Shown in pieces: positions 33,669 to 47,834 of a stretch of 64,000 nucleotides of DNA. The stretch spans positions 11,436,646 to 11,500,645 of the forward strand of contig OX393562.1 of the NCBI GenBank assembly GCA_947652115.1, in the 5' to 3' direction. Each line of letters opens with the position of its first letter. Position 1 is the first letter of the stretch. Under the pieces are notes generated by a model that ran no database searches, was not told the origin of the DNA, and saw nothing but the letters and a program-made list of their open reading frames with translations. Origin of the DNA: Blastomussa wellsi. Its lineage: Eukaryota; Cnidaria; Anthozoa; Scleractinia; Plerogyridae. The translations under genes were made by a program, and so were the position numbers.

Positions 33669-36600
33669 GAACACGAAAGCTGTATGTTTACACAAACTTG
33701 AATACAAAGTCAGCTTCTGGTCCGTCTGGAATTGTTTGATCCCAACAAAGTCTGACCAATTAGGGCATAAACCTTCAGATTTAAAAAGCATTGTCGCTTG
33801 CATTGCTGGGGATTTCGGAGTACAACTTGTAGCATAATGCATGAGATGCCAGAAGGGAACAAATTCCAAACGGCATGAATGTGACCCGTATATTGTTTTC
33901 TGAAAAGCACCTGAACTGCCTGGCAGACTCTAAAAACATTAAAATTGGTTTATTCACTGCACTTGTTATGAATTTAATTAGATTACTATGAAGTTTCCGA
34001 TTTTTATTTTATTTCTGTTTTACACTATGCTGGCGACCTCTTTGTTTGTCGAGCACAGGACAATATCTGCAACAGAAAACAGCATGGCTGAGCACTGTGG
34101 CTAAAAATGTTGGACTGATGATCAATGCAAGTAAGAACAAAGTTATGATGTGAAAGAAGGAATAAACAAGGCAAGGCATGAATTTGCCTCACTCAGGCTT
34201 ACCTGGAACACTATTAAAATCTCTCAGAAAACCAGGGTAAGGATTTTAAATTCAATGCCAAGGCTGTGTTGTCATACGTTTCAGAATGTTGAAAAACAAC
34301 ATGGAGATTTCCAGGAAGATCAGGGTGTTTATCCATAAATGCCTCTGATTTATCTTGCGCATAAGATGGTGAAAGAATGTCTGAAATGCTGAAGTTAGGG
34401 ATATCTTTGAACAGGATGACATGGCTGAATTGACCATGTTGAAATAGTGTTGGGTTGAGCAAAAGTCACTTTATTTTGACAATTTTACAAGATCTGTTTC
34501 TTCACTAACAATTAAAATTAAATTTGAACAGTTGTCCAGGGTTCGTACAGGTCATGAAAAACCTGGAAAGTCTTGGAATTTTAGAATTTCATTTTCCAGG
34601 TCTGAAAAGTCATGGAATTAAAGTGTGGGTCATGGAAAATGATGTTTATTAAAAGAGTACATAATCAATTAGGCTTTTTCATGTAGAAATTGTCAAAAAA
34701 AATACCCAAAATGAAGATGGTTTCCAAGAAAATGCTCAAATTTAAGTTATGCAAAACTTGGATAGGTCATGGAAAAGGTCACGGAAATTTTCAAAAGCTC
34801 AAAAGAGTGTTAACCCTGTTGTCAGCTATTAGTTCAACCCCATCATGACCCTCTCTACTCAAGTACCAGATATGCAACTTTGATTTCAACGTGTTACTGT
34901 TAATATTCACAGTATGACAAACATCGTGACAATACTGATTGCAGGGATTTGTACTTATTTGCAGAACGAGGTGCAGATTCCAAATAATCAGCTCCACAGC
35001 AGGTAAGAGGCAGGCCATAGGCAAGCAAGATGAAGTTAGTTAGTTGAACATGTTTTAATTTCCAAACTATCAGTGTTGGAAATGTGATAGTAGTGTCAAA
35101 GGATGCTTTTTCAGTGTGATACTTTTACATAGAGCAAGGACCCTCTAACTATGAACATTTCACTTTTATTAATACCAATTTTTTTCTCTGTCTAATGAGA
35201 TCTCTCTATCCAGACAAAAGGATTAGCAATTTTAACATGTAAGAAACACTAATCCTTTATATGAGAAGCACTTATTGGATAGTTAACCCTGGGCTTGTCA
35301 CCTTGTGGTGGTGGTGTGGAGCCTGTACGTGCAATGACCTGGAGTGCTATGCCGGTTGGGACCAAGTCCCTGGTGGGTTCAACCATACTGGTTTGGTTGA
35401 TGGATAGAGACCAGACAAAGGATAGCCAGTGGTCCTCAGGGGTGGGGGTTGGACATTCGGCTAATTTTCAAAATATCAGTGTTGGAAATGTGATAGTAGT
35501 GTCAAAGGATGCTTTTTCAGTGTGATACTTTTACATAGAGCAAGGACCCTCTAACTATGAACATTTCACTTTTATTAATACCAATTTTTTCTCTGTCTAA
35601 TGAGATCTCTCTATCCAGACAAAAGGATTAGCAATTTTAACATGTAAGAAACACTAATCCTTTATATGAGAAGCACTTATTGGATAGTTAACCCTGGGCT
35701 TGTCACCTTGTGGTGGTGGTGTGGAGCCTGTACGTGGAATGACCTGGAGTGCTATGCCGGTTGGGACCAAGTCCCTGGTGGGTTCAACCATACTGGTTTG
35801 GTTGATGGATAGAGAGCAGACAAAGGATAGCCAGTGGTCCTCAGGGGTGGGGGTTGGACATTCGGCTAATCACTTGACCCCATAAAAATATTATTGAAGA
35901 AACCGTAAAGAAAAGGGGCCTTCTTCGCCACTTTGGCTCAAGGAGCCAGGCAACAAGCAAATCGTTAGATAATAATAAAAAAATGTACAGAAAATTAGGT
36001 TCCCATTTTTCGAGTGTCCCAACGGTGTAACAAACAGTATAATAAAGATCATGGCAATACATTATGCTAATTATTATCAATATATGCGGCCAAATTGAAA
36101 TCCGGCCTTGTGAAAACATGTCCTAAGCGGGCTGCAAATGACTCCAGGTGGGCCGCTTTTGCATTTTGTCCCTCGAGCTGATTGGTTCACACTCCATTAT
36201 CCAGTGAATTTCAACCAATGAGATTACGTTTAGACCTTTTCCTGCTGGAAAACCATAGAGGTGTGTACAACCGAACAGCAAGCTTTGAAGTTCAGTTTCA
36301 CCCTAAACTAATAGTTTTCACAGAGAATGATATGTCTATTTGATGGGAATAAATGCAGAGAAAAAATTCGGATTTAGACTTCAGTCTATTTGATGGGAAA
36401 AATGCAGACAAAAAATCTGGATTTGGGCTTAAAGATAGGCTAAATAGAAGCAAAAGCACAATTCAGGAGAAAGAAAGAGAGCAAGTTCTTGTCGTCTTTA
36501 CCAGAAGCGAAACATCATTCACTTGATTCCTACGGTCGAGGAAAATTAGCTAGGCTGAGGTACTGCAGGAATTTACACCAAAGATTGACTGGAAAATGTA

Positions 36601-37413
36601 ATTTTCTTAAATATTACGATTTTCCATTGGTTCTTAACTCATTGTCGCTAATTTTCAGACACATTTTCTCTATATCTGTCTGCAACAACACAATGGTCCA
36701 GCTGGCACAGTTAATCTTATAACATTTTCAGCACGATGTGTGTTATTTTTTGTATTCTTGAAAACGTTATTAAATTTGGTAGTTATCAGGATGTTATTTG
36801 ACCTTGTGTATTGATAATAATGATAATAAAATGGCTTTTATCTGGAATATTATTTCTTTTCAGCCTTTACGCAGGTTTAAATCAACCATATTCCCTCAAA
36901 AAGTCATTTTATTCCCTTATTAATGGGATTTGTACTTGTTTGTAAGAAGAGGTGCAGATTCTAAATGAGCAGCCTTTATCATCCATGGCAACCAAGCATC
37001 AGGTGATATTGATGAATTTTATAAATTACAGTTACATATCAGTGAAGGAACCAGAAAATCTGTACAGTGTTATCAAAGAACACACTTCACTGTACAGTGG
37101 TCCTGATCTGATATATGTGGTGAGAAACATTGAAAAACAATTCAAAGAATAGTAATCTTCTCTACATCTTAATTTTGTGGACTTTGAGAAGCCTTTGATA
37201 GTATCCATCGTGGCACTTTGTGGAGTTCTAAGCACCTTATGGTATCCCAAGCAAAATCAATCAAATAACGCAAGCCTTGTGTACGAATCCCACATGGGCA
37301 TCCTACATGTGGGAGATCTAACACCCATGGAAAACTATTTGGATTTGGAGGTCTGCGAGGTCATTGAAAGAACTGAAAAAGAAACTCCACCAGCACTGCG
37401 TGAACTGAACATT
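33669..37413 (+). repeat. Array long unit 7 (405-bp internal duplication)
   Basis: 3,745 bp. The segment 35,058-35,463 is repeated at 35,464-35,868. Also diagnostic: GACCTCTTTGTTTG (one T fewer) near 34,036 and CTCTATATCTGTCTGC near 36,668. Confidence 0.95.
35058..35868 (+). repeat. 405-bp tandem duplication in unit 7
   Basis: Copy one begins AATTTCCAAACTATCAG and copy two AATTTTCAAAATATCAG. The join is GGACATTCGGCTAATTTTC, with AAT shared by both partners. Copy two matches the unit 6 type, so the duplication arose between two different unit variants. Confidence 0.9.
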
Positions 37414-40400
37414 GAACACGAAAGCTGTATGTTTACACAAACTTGAATACAAAGTCAGCTTCTGGTCCGTATGGAATTGTTTGATCCCAACAAAGTCTGA
37501 CCAATTAGGGCATAAACCTTCAGATTTAAAAAGCATTGTCGCTTGCATTGCTGGGGATTTCGGAGTACAACTTGTAGCATAATGCATGAGATGCCAGAAG
37601 GGAACAAATTCCAAACGGCATGAATGTGACCCGTATATTGTTTTCTGAAAAGCACCTGAACTGCCTGGCAGACTCTAAAAACATTAAAATTGGTTTATTC
37701 ACTGCACTTGTTATGAATTTAATTAGATTACTATGAAGTTTCCGATTTTTATTTTATTTCTGTTTTACACTATGCTGGCGACCTCTTTGTTTGTCGAGCA
37801 CAGGACAATATCTGCAACAGAAAACAGCATGGCTGAGCACTGTGGCTAAAAATGTTGGACTGATGATCAATGCAAGTAAGAACAAAGTTATGATGTGAAA
37901 GAAGGAATAAACAAGGCAAGGCATGAATTTGCCTCACTCAGGCTTACCTGGAACACTATTAAAATCTCTCAGAAAACCAGGGTAAGGATTTTAAATTCAA
38001 TGCCAAGGCTGTGTTGTCATACGTTTCAGAATGTTGAAAAACAACATGGAGATTTCCAGGAAGATCAGGGTGTTTATCCATAAATGCCTCTGATTTATCT
38101 TGCGCATAAGATGGTGAAAGAATGTCTGAAATGCTGAAGTTAGGGATATCTTTGAACAGGATGACATGGCTGAATTGACCATGTTGAAATAGTGTTGGGT
38201 TGAGCAAAAGTCACTTTATTTTGACAATTTTACAAGATCTGTTTCTTCACTAACAATTAAAATTAAATTTGAACAGTTGTCCAGGGTTCGTACAGGTCAT
38301 GAAAAACCTGGAAAGTCTTGGAATTTTAGAATTTCATTTTCCAGGTCTGAAAAGTCATGGAATTAAAGTGTGGGTCATGGAAAATGATGTTTATTAAAAG
38401 AGTACATAATCAATTAGGCTTTTTCATGTAGAAATTGTCAAAAAAAATACCCAAAATGAAGATGGTTTCCAAGAAAATGCTCAAATTTAAGTTATGCAAA
38501 ACTTGGATAGGTCATGGAAAAGGTCACGGAAATTTTCAAAAGCTCAAAAGAGTGTTAACCCTGTTGTCAGCTATTAGTTCAACCCCATCATGACCCTCTC
38601 TACTCAAGTACCAGATATGCAACTTTGATTTCAACGTGTTACTGTTAATATTCACAGTATGACAAACATCGTGACAATACTGATTGCAGGGATTTGTACT
38701 TATTTGCAGAACGAGGTGCAGATTCCAAATAATCAGCTCCACAGCAGGTAAGAGGCAGGCCATAGGCAAGCAAGATGAAGTTAGTTAGTTGAACATGTTT
38801 TAATTTCCAAACTATCAGTGTTGGAAATGTGATAGTAGTGTCAAAGGATGCTTTTTCAGTGTGATACTTTTACATAGAGCAAGGACCCTCTAACTATGAA
38901 CATTTCACTTTTATTAATACCAATTTTTTTCTCTGTCTAATGAGATCTCTCTATCCAGACAAAAGGATTAGCAATTTTAACATGTAAGAAACACTAATCC
39001 TTTATATGAGAAGCACTTATTGGATAGTTAACCCTGGGCTTGTCACCTTGTGGTGGTGGTGTGGAGCCTGTACGTGCAATGACCTGGAGTGCTATGCCGG
39101 TTGGGACCAAGTCCCTGGTGGGTTCAACCATACTGGTTTGGTTGATGGATAGAGACCAGACAAAGGATAGCCAGTGGTCCTCAGGGGTGGGGGTTGGACA
39201 TTCGGCTAATTTTCAAAATATCAGTGTTGGAAATGTGATAGTAGTGTCAAAGGATGCTTTTTCAGTGTGATACTTTTACATAGAGCAAGGACCCTCTAAC
39301 TATGAACATTTCACTTTTATTAATACCAATTTTTTCTCTGTCTAATGAGATCTCTCTATCCAGACAAAAGGATTAGCAATTTTAACATGTAAGAAACACT
39401 AATCCTTTATATGAGAAGCACTTATTGGATAGTTAACCCTGGGCTTGTCACCTTGTGGTGGTGGTGTGGAGCCTGTACGTGGAATGACCTGGAGTGCTAT
39501 GCCGGTTGGGACCAAGTCCCTGGTGGGTTCAACCATACTGGTTTGGTTGATGGATAGAGAGCAGACAAAGGATAGCCAGTGGTCCTCAGGGGTGGGGGTT
39601 GGACATTCGGCTAATCACTTGACCCCATAAAAATATTATTGAAGAAACCGTAAAGAAAAGGGGCCTTCTTCGCCACTTTGGCTCAAGGAGCCAGGCAACA
39701 AGCAAATCGTTAGATAATAATAAAAAAATGTACAGAAAATTAGGTTCCCATTTTTCGAGTGTCCCAACGGTGTAACAAACAGTATAATAAAGATCATGGC
39801 AATACATTATGCTAATTATTATCAATATATGCGGCCAAATTGAAATCCGGCCTTGTGAAAACATGTCCTAAGCGGGCTGCAAATGACTCCAGGTGGGCCG
39901 CTTTTGCATTTTGTCCCTCGAGCTGATTGGTTCACACTCCATTATCCAGTGAATTTCAACCAATGAGATTACGTTTAGACCTTTTCCTGCTGGAAAACCA
40001 TAGAGGTGTGTACAACCGAACAGCAAGCTTTGAAGTTCAGTTTCACCCTAAACTAATAGTTTTCACAGAGAATGATATGTCTATTTGATGGGAATAAATG
40101 CAGAGAAAAAATTCGGATTTAGACTTCAGTCTATTTGATGGGAAAAATGCAGACAAAAAATCTGGATTTGGGCTTAAAGATAGGCTAAATAGAAGCAAAA
40201 GCACAATTCAGGAGAAAGAAAGAGAGCAAGTTCTTGTCGTCTTTACCAGAAGCGAAACATCATTCACTTGATTCCTACGGTCGAGGAAAATTAGCTAGGC
40301 TGAGGTACTGCAGGAATTTACACCAAAGATTGACTGGAAAATGTAATTTTCTTAAATATTACGATTTTCCATTGGTTCTTAACTCATTGTCGCTAATTTT

Positions 40401-41158
40401 CAGACACATTTTCTCTATATCTGTCTGCAACAACACAATGGTCCAGCTGGCACAGTTAATCTTATAACATTTTCAGCACGATGTGTGTTATTTTTTGTAT
40501 TCTTGAAAACGTTATTAAATTTGGTAGTTATCAGGATGTTATTTGACCTTGTGTATTGATAATAATGATAATAAAATGGCTTTTATCTGGAATATTATTT
40601 CTTTTCAGCCTTTACGCAGGTTTAAATCAACCATATTCCCTCAAAAAGTCATTTTATTCCCTTATTAATGGGATTTGTACTTGTTTGTAAGAAGAGGTGC
40701 AGATTCTAAATGAGCAGCCTTTATCATCCATGGCAACCAAGCATCAGGTGATATTGATGAATTTTATAAATTACAGTTACATATCAGTGAAGGAACCAGA
40801 AAATCTGTACAGTGTTATCAAAGAACACACTTCACTGTACAGTGGTCCTGATCTGATATATGTGGTGAGAAACATTGAAAAACAATTCAAAGAATAGTAA
40901 TCTTCTCTACATCTTAATTTTGTGGACTTTGAGAAGCCTTTGATAGTATCCATCGTGGCACTTTGTGGAGTTCTAAGCACCTTATGGTATCCCAAGCAAA
41001 ATCAATCAAATAACGCAAGCCTTGTGTACGAATCCCACATGGGCATCCTACATGTGGGAGATCTAACACCCATGGAAAACTATTTGGATTTGGAGGTCTG
41101 CGAGGTCATTGAAAGAACTGAAAAAGAAACTCCACCAGCACTGCGTGAACTGAACATT
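37414..41158 (+). repeat. Array long unit 8 (405-bp internal duplication)
   Basis: 3,745 bp and nearly identical to unit 7 at an offset of 3,745 bp. The duplicated segment spans 38,803-39,613. Confidence 0.95.
38803..39613 (+). repeat. 405-bp tandem duplication in unit 8
   Basis: Same join and same internal variants as in unit 7, 3,745 bp away. Confidence 0.9.
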
Positions 41159-44100
41159 GAACACGAAAGCTGTATGTTTACACAAACTTGAATACAAAGT
41201 CAGCTTCTGGTCCGTATGGAATTGTTTGATCCCAACAAAGTCTGACCAATTAGGGCATAAACCTTCAGATGTTATAAGCATTGTCGCTTGCATTGCTGGG
41301 GATTTCGGATTACAACTTGTAGCATAATGCATGAGATGCCAGAAGGGAACAAATTCCAAACGGCATGAATGTGACCCGTATATTGTTTTCTGAAAAGCAC
41401 CTGAACTGCCTGGCAGACTCTAATAAAAACATTAAAATTGGTTTATTCACTGCACTTGTTATGAATTTAATTAGATTACTATGAAGTTTCTGATTTTTAT
41501 TTTATTTCTGTTTTACACTATGCTGGTGATCTCTTTTGTTTGTTGAGCACAGGACAATATCTGCAACAGAAAACAGCATGGCTGAGCACTGTGGCTAAAA
41601 ATGTTGGACTGATGATCAATGCAAGTAAGAACAGAGTTATGATGTGAAAGAAGGAATAAACAAGGCAAGGCATGAATTTGCCTCACTCAGGCTTACCTGG
41701 AACACTATTAAAATCTCTCAGAAAACCAGGGTAAGGATTTTAAATTCAATGCCAAGGCTGTGTTTTCATACGTTTCAGAATGTTGAAAAACAACATGGAG
41801 ATTTCCAGGAAGATCAGGGTGTTTATCCATAAATGCCTCTGATTTATCTTGCGCATAAGATGGTGAAAGAATGTCTGAAATGCTGAAGTTAGGGATATCT
41901 TTGAACAGGATGACATGGCTGAATTGACCATGTTGAAATAGTGTTGGGTTGAGCAAAAGTCACTTTATTTTGACAATTTTACAAGATCTGTTTCTTCACT
42001 AACAATTAAAATTAAATTTGAACAGTTGTCCAGGGTTCGTACAGGTCATGAAAAACCTGGAAAGTCTTGGAATTTTAGAATTTCATTTTCCAGGCCTGAA
42101 AAGTCATGGAATTAAAGTGTGGGTCATGGAAAATGATGTTTATTAAAAGAGTACATACTCAATTAGGCTTTTTCATGTAGAAATTGTCAAAAAAAATACC
42201 CAAAATGAAGATGGTTTCCAAGAAAATGCTCAAATTTAAGTTATGCAAAACTTGGATAGGTCATGGAAAAGGTCACGGAAATTTTCAAAAGCTCAAAAGA
42301 GTGTTAACCCTGTTGTCAGCTATTAGTTCAACCCCATCATGACCCTCTCTACTCAAGTACCAGATATGCAACTTTGATTTCAACGTGTTACTGTTAATAT
42401 TCACAGTATGACAAACATCGTGACAATACTGATTGCAGGGATTTGTACTTATTTGCAGAACGAGGTGCAGATTCCAAATAATCAGCTCCACAGCAGGTAA
42501 GAGGCAGGCCATAGGCAAGCAAGATGAAGTTAGTTAGTTGAACATGTTTTAATTTTCAAACTATCAGTGTTGGAAATGTGATAGTAGTGTCAAAGGATGC
42601 TTTTTCAGTGTGATACTTTTACATAGAGCAAGGACCCTCTAACTATGAACATTTCACTTTTATTAATACCAATTTTTTTCTCTGTCTAATGAGATCTCTC
42701 TATCCAGACAAAAGGATTAGCAATTTTAACATGTAAGAAACACTAATCCTTTATATGAGAAGCACTTATTGGATAGTTAACCCTGGGCTTGTCACCTTGT
42801 GGTGGTGGTGTGGAGCCTGTACGTGCAATGACCTGGAGTGCTATGCCGGTTGGGACCAAGTCCCTGGTGGGTTCAACCATACTGGTTTGGTTGATGGATA
42901 GAGACCAGACAAAGGATAGCCAGTGGTCCTCAGGGGTGGGGGTTGGACATTCGGCTAATCACTTGACCCCATAAAAATATTATTGAAGAAACCGTAAAGA
43001 AAAGGGGCCTTCTTCGCCACTTTGGCTCAAGGAGCCAGGCAACAAGCAAATCGTTAGATAATAATAAAAAAATGTACAGAAAATTAGGTTCCCATTTTTC
43101 GAGTGTCCCAACGGTGTAACAAACAGTATAATAAACATCATGCCAATACATTATACTAATTATTATCAATATATGCGGCCAAATTGAAATCCGGCCTTGT
43201 GAAAACATGTCCTAAGCGGGCTGCAAATGACTCCAGGTGGGCAGCTTTTGCATTTTGTCCCTCGATCTGATTGGTTCACACTCCATTATCCAGTGAATTT
43301 CAACCAATGAGATTACGTTTAGACCTTTTCCTGCTGGAAAACCATAGAGGTGTGTACAACCGAACAGCAAGCTTTGAAGTTCAGTTTCACCCTAAACTAA
43401 TAGTTTTCACAGAGAATGATATGTCTATTTGATGGGAACAAATGCAGAGAAAAAATTCGGATTTAGACTTCAGTCTATTTGATGGGAAAAATGGAGACAA
43501 AAAATCTGGATTTGGGCTTAAAGATAGGCTAAATAGAAGCAAAAGCACAATTCAGGAGAAAGAAAGAGAGCAAGTTCTTGTCGTCTTTACCAGAAGCGCA
43601 ACATCATTCACTTGATTCCTACGGTCGAGGAAAATTAGCTAGGCTGAGGTACTGCAGGAATTTACACCAAAGATTGACTGGAAAATGTAATTTTCTTAAA
43701 TATTTCGATTTTCCATTGGTTCTTAACTCATTGTCGGTAATTTTCAGACACATTGTCTCTATATCTGCAACAACACAATGGTCCAGCTTGCACAGTTAAT
43801 CTTATAACATTTTCAGCGCGATGTGTGTTATTTTTTGTATTCTTGAAAACGTTATTAAATTTGGTAGTTATCAGGATGTTATTTGACCTTTTGTATTGAT
43901 AATAATGATAATAAAATGGCTTTTATCTGGAATATTATTTCTTTTCAGCCTTTACGCGGGTTTAAATCAACCATATTCCCTCAAAAAGTCATTTTATTCC
44001 CTTATTAATGGGATTTGTACTTGTTTGTAAGAAGAGGTGCAGATTCTAAATGAGCAGCCTTTATCATCCATGGCAACCAAGCATCAGGTGATATTGATGA

Positions 44101-44498
44101 ATTTTATAAATTACAGTTACATATCAGAGAAGGAACCAGAAAATCTGTACAGTGTTATCAAAGAACACACTTCACTGTACAGTGGTCCTGATCTGATATA
44201 TGTGGTGAGAAACATTGAAAAACAATTCAAAGAATAGTAATCTTCTCTACATCTTAATTTTGTGGACTTTGAGAAGCCTTTGATAGTATCCATCGTGGCA
44301 CTTTGTGGAGTTCTAAGCACCTTATGGTATCCCAAGCAAAATCAATCAAATAACGCAAGCCTTGTGTACGAATCCCACATGGGCATCCTACATGTGGGAG
44401 ATCTAACACCCATGGAAAACTATTTGGATTTGGAGGTATGCGAGGTCATTGAAAGAACTGAAAAAGAAACTCCACCAGCACTGCGTGAACTGAACATT
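41159..44498 (+). repeat. Array unit 9
   Basis: 3,340 bp. Diagnostic: CAGATGTTATAAGCATTG, CTCTAATAAAAACATT, GCTGGTGATCTC and GTGTTTTCATACG, all repeated in unit 12 at +10,421 bp. The right part is copied in unit 10 at +3,336 bp. Confidence 0.95.
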
Positions 44499-47400
44499 GA
44501 ACACGAAAGCTGTATGTTTACACAAAATTGAACACAAAGTCAGCTTCTGGTCCATCTGGAATTGTTTGATCTCAACAAAGTCTGACCAATTAGGGCATAA
44601 ACCTTCAGATTTAAAAAGCATTGTCGCTTGCATTGCTGGGGATTTCGGAGTACAACTTGTAGCATAATGCATGAGATGCCAGAAGGGAACAAATTCCAAA
44701 CGGCATGAATGTGACCCGTATATTGTTTTCTGAAAAGCACCTGAACTGCCTGGCAGACTCTAAAAACATTAAAATTGGTTTATTCACTGCACTTGTTATG
44801 AATTTAATTAGATTACTATGAAGTTTCCGATTTTTATTTTATTTCTGTTTTACACTATGCTGGCGACCTCTTTGTTTGTCGAGCACAGGACAATATCTGC
44901 AACAGAAAACAGCATGGCTGAGCACTGTGGCTAAAAATGTTGGACTGATGATCAATGCAAGTAAGAACAAAGTTATGATGTGAAAGAAGGAATAAACAAG
45001 GCAAGGCATGAATTTGCCTCACTCAGGCTTACCTGGAACACTATTAAAATCTCTCAGAAAACCAGGGTAAGGATTTTAAATTCAATGCCAAGGCTGTGTT
45101 GTCATACGTTTCAGAATGTTGAAAAACAACATGGAGATTTCCAGGAAGATCAGGGTGTTTATCCATAAATGCCTCTGATTTATCTTGCGCATAAGATGGT
45201 GAAAGAATGTCTGAAATGCTGAAGTTAGGGATATCTTTGAACAGGATGACATGGCTGAATTGACCATGTTGAAATAGTGTTGGGTTGAGCAAAAGTCACT
45301 TTATTTTGACAATTTTACAAGATCTGTTTCTTCACTAACAATTAAAATTAAATTTGAACAGTTGTCCAGGGTTCGTACAGGTCATGAAAAACCTGGAAAG
45401 TCTTGGAATTTTAGAATTTCATTTTCCAGGTCTGAAAAGTCATGGAATTAAAGTGTGGGTCATGGAAAATGATGTTTATTAAAAGAGTACATAATCAATT
45501 AGGCTTTTTCATGTAGAAATTGTCAAAAAAAATACCCAAAATGAAGATGGTTTCCAAGAAAATGCTCAAATTTAAGTTATGCAAAACTTGGATAGGTCAT
45601 GGAAAAGGTCACGGAAATTTTCAAAAGCTCAAAAGAGTGTTTACCCTGTTGTCAGCTATTAGTTCAACCCCATCATGACCCTCTCTACTCAAGTACCAGA
45701 TATGCAACTTTGATTTCAACGTGTTACTGTTAATATTCACAGTATGACAAACATCGTGACAATACTGATTGCAGGGATTTGTACTTATTTGCAGAACGAG
45801 GTGCAGATTCCAAATAATCAGCTCCACAGCAGGTAAGAGGCAGGCCATAGGCAAGCAAGATGAAGTTAGTTAGTTGAACATGTTTTAATTTTCAAACTAT
45901 CAGTGTTGGAAATGTGATAGTAGTGTCAAAGGATGCTTTTTCAGTGTGATACTTTTACATAGAGCAAGGACCCTCTAACTATGAACATTTCACTTTTATT
46001 AATACCAATTTTTTTCTCTGTCTAATGAGATCTCTCTATCCAGACAAAAGGATTAGCAATTTTAACATGTAAGAAACACTAATCCTTTATATGAGAAGCA
46101 CTTATTGGATAGTTAACCCTGGGCTTGTCACCTTGTGGTGGTGGTGTGGAGCCTGTACGTGCAATGACCTGGAGTGCTATGCCGGTTGGGACCAAGTCCC
46201 TGGTGGGTTCAACCATACTGGTTTGGTTGATGGATAGAGACCAGACAAAGGATAGCCAGTGGTCCTCAGGGGTGGGGGTTGGACATTCGGCTAATCACTT
46301 GACCCCATAAAAATATTATTGAAGAAACCGTAAAGAAAAGGGGCCTTCTTCGCCACTTTGGCTCAAGGAGCCAGGCAACAAGCAAATCGTTAGATAATAA
46401 TAAAAAAATGTACAGAAAATTAGGTTCCCATTTTTCGAGTGTCCCAACGGTGTAACAAACAGTATAATAAACATCATGCCAATACATTATACTAATTATT
46501 ATCAATATATGCGGCCAAATTGAAATCCGGCCTTGTGAAAACATGTCCTAAGCGGGCTGCAAATGACTCCAGGTGGGCAGCTTTTGCATTTTGTCCCTCG
46601 ATCTGATTGGTTCACACTCCATTATCCAGTGAATTTCAACCAATGAGATTACGTTTAGACCTTTTCCTGCTGGAAAACCATAGAGGTGTGTACAACCGAA
46701 CAGCAAGCTTTGAAGTTCAGTTTCACCCTAAACTAATAGTTTTCACAGAGAATGATATGTCTATTTGATGGGAACAAATGCAGAGAAAAAATTCGGATTT
46801 AGACTTCAGTCTATTTGATGGGAAAAATGGAGACAAAAAATCTGGATTTGGGCTTAAAGATAGGCTAAATAGAAGCAAAAGCACAATTCAGGAGAAAGAA
46901 AGAGAGCAAGTTCTTGTCGTCTTTACCAGAAGCGCAACATCATTCACTTGATTCCTACGGTCGAGGAAAATTAGCTAGGCTGAGGTACTGCAGGAATTTA
47001 CACCAAAGATTGACTGGAAAATGTAATTTTCTTAAATATTTCGATTTTCCATTGGTTCTTAACTCATTGTCGGTAATTTTCAGACACATTGTCTCTATAT
47101 CTGCAACAACACAATGGTCCAGCTTGCACAGTTAATCTTATAACATTTTCAGCGCGATGTGTGTTATTTTTTGTATTCTTGAAAACGTTATTAAATTTGG
47201 TAGTTATCAGGATGTTATTTGACCTTTTGTATTGATAATAATGATAATAAAATGGCTTTTATCTGGAATATTATTTCTTTTCAGCCTTTACGCGGGTTTA
47301 AATCAACCATATTCCCTCAAAAAGTCATTTTATTCCCTTATTAATGGGATTTGTACTTGTTTGTAAGAAGAGGTGCAGATTCTAAATGAGCAGCCTTTAT

Positions 47401-47834
47401 CATCCATGGCAACCAAGCATCAGGTGATATTGATGAATTTTATAAATTACAGTTACATATCAGAGAAGGAACCAGAAAATCTGTACAGTGTTATCAAAGA
47501 ACACACTTCACTGTACAGTGGTCCTGATCTGATATATGTGGTGAGAAACATTGAAAAACAATTCAAAGAATAGTAATCTTCTCTACATCTTAATTTTGTG
47601 GACTTTGAGAAGCCTTTGATAGTATCCATCGTGGCACTTTGTGGAGTTCTAAGCACCTTATGGTATCCCAAGCAAAATCAATCAAATAACGCAAGCCTTG
47701 TGTACGAATCCCACATGGGCATCCTACATGTGGGAGATCTAACACCCATGGAAAACTATTTGGATTTGGAGGTATGCGAGGTCATTGAAAGAACTGAAAA
47801 AGAAACTCCACCAGCACTGCGTGAACTGAACATT
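44499..47834 (+). repeat. Array unit 10
   Basis: 3,336 bp. The left part has ACACAAAATTGAACACAAAG and GGTCCATCTGG, shared with units 11, 13 and 15. The right part matches unit 9. Confidence 0.95.
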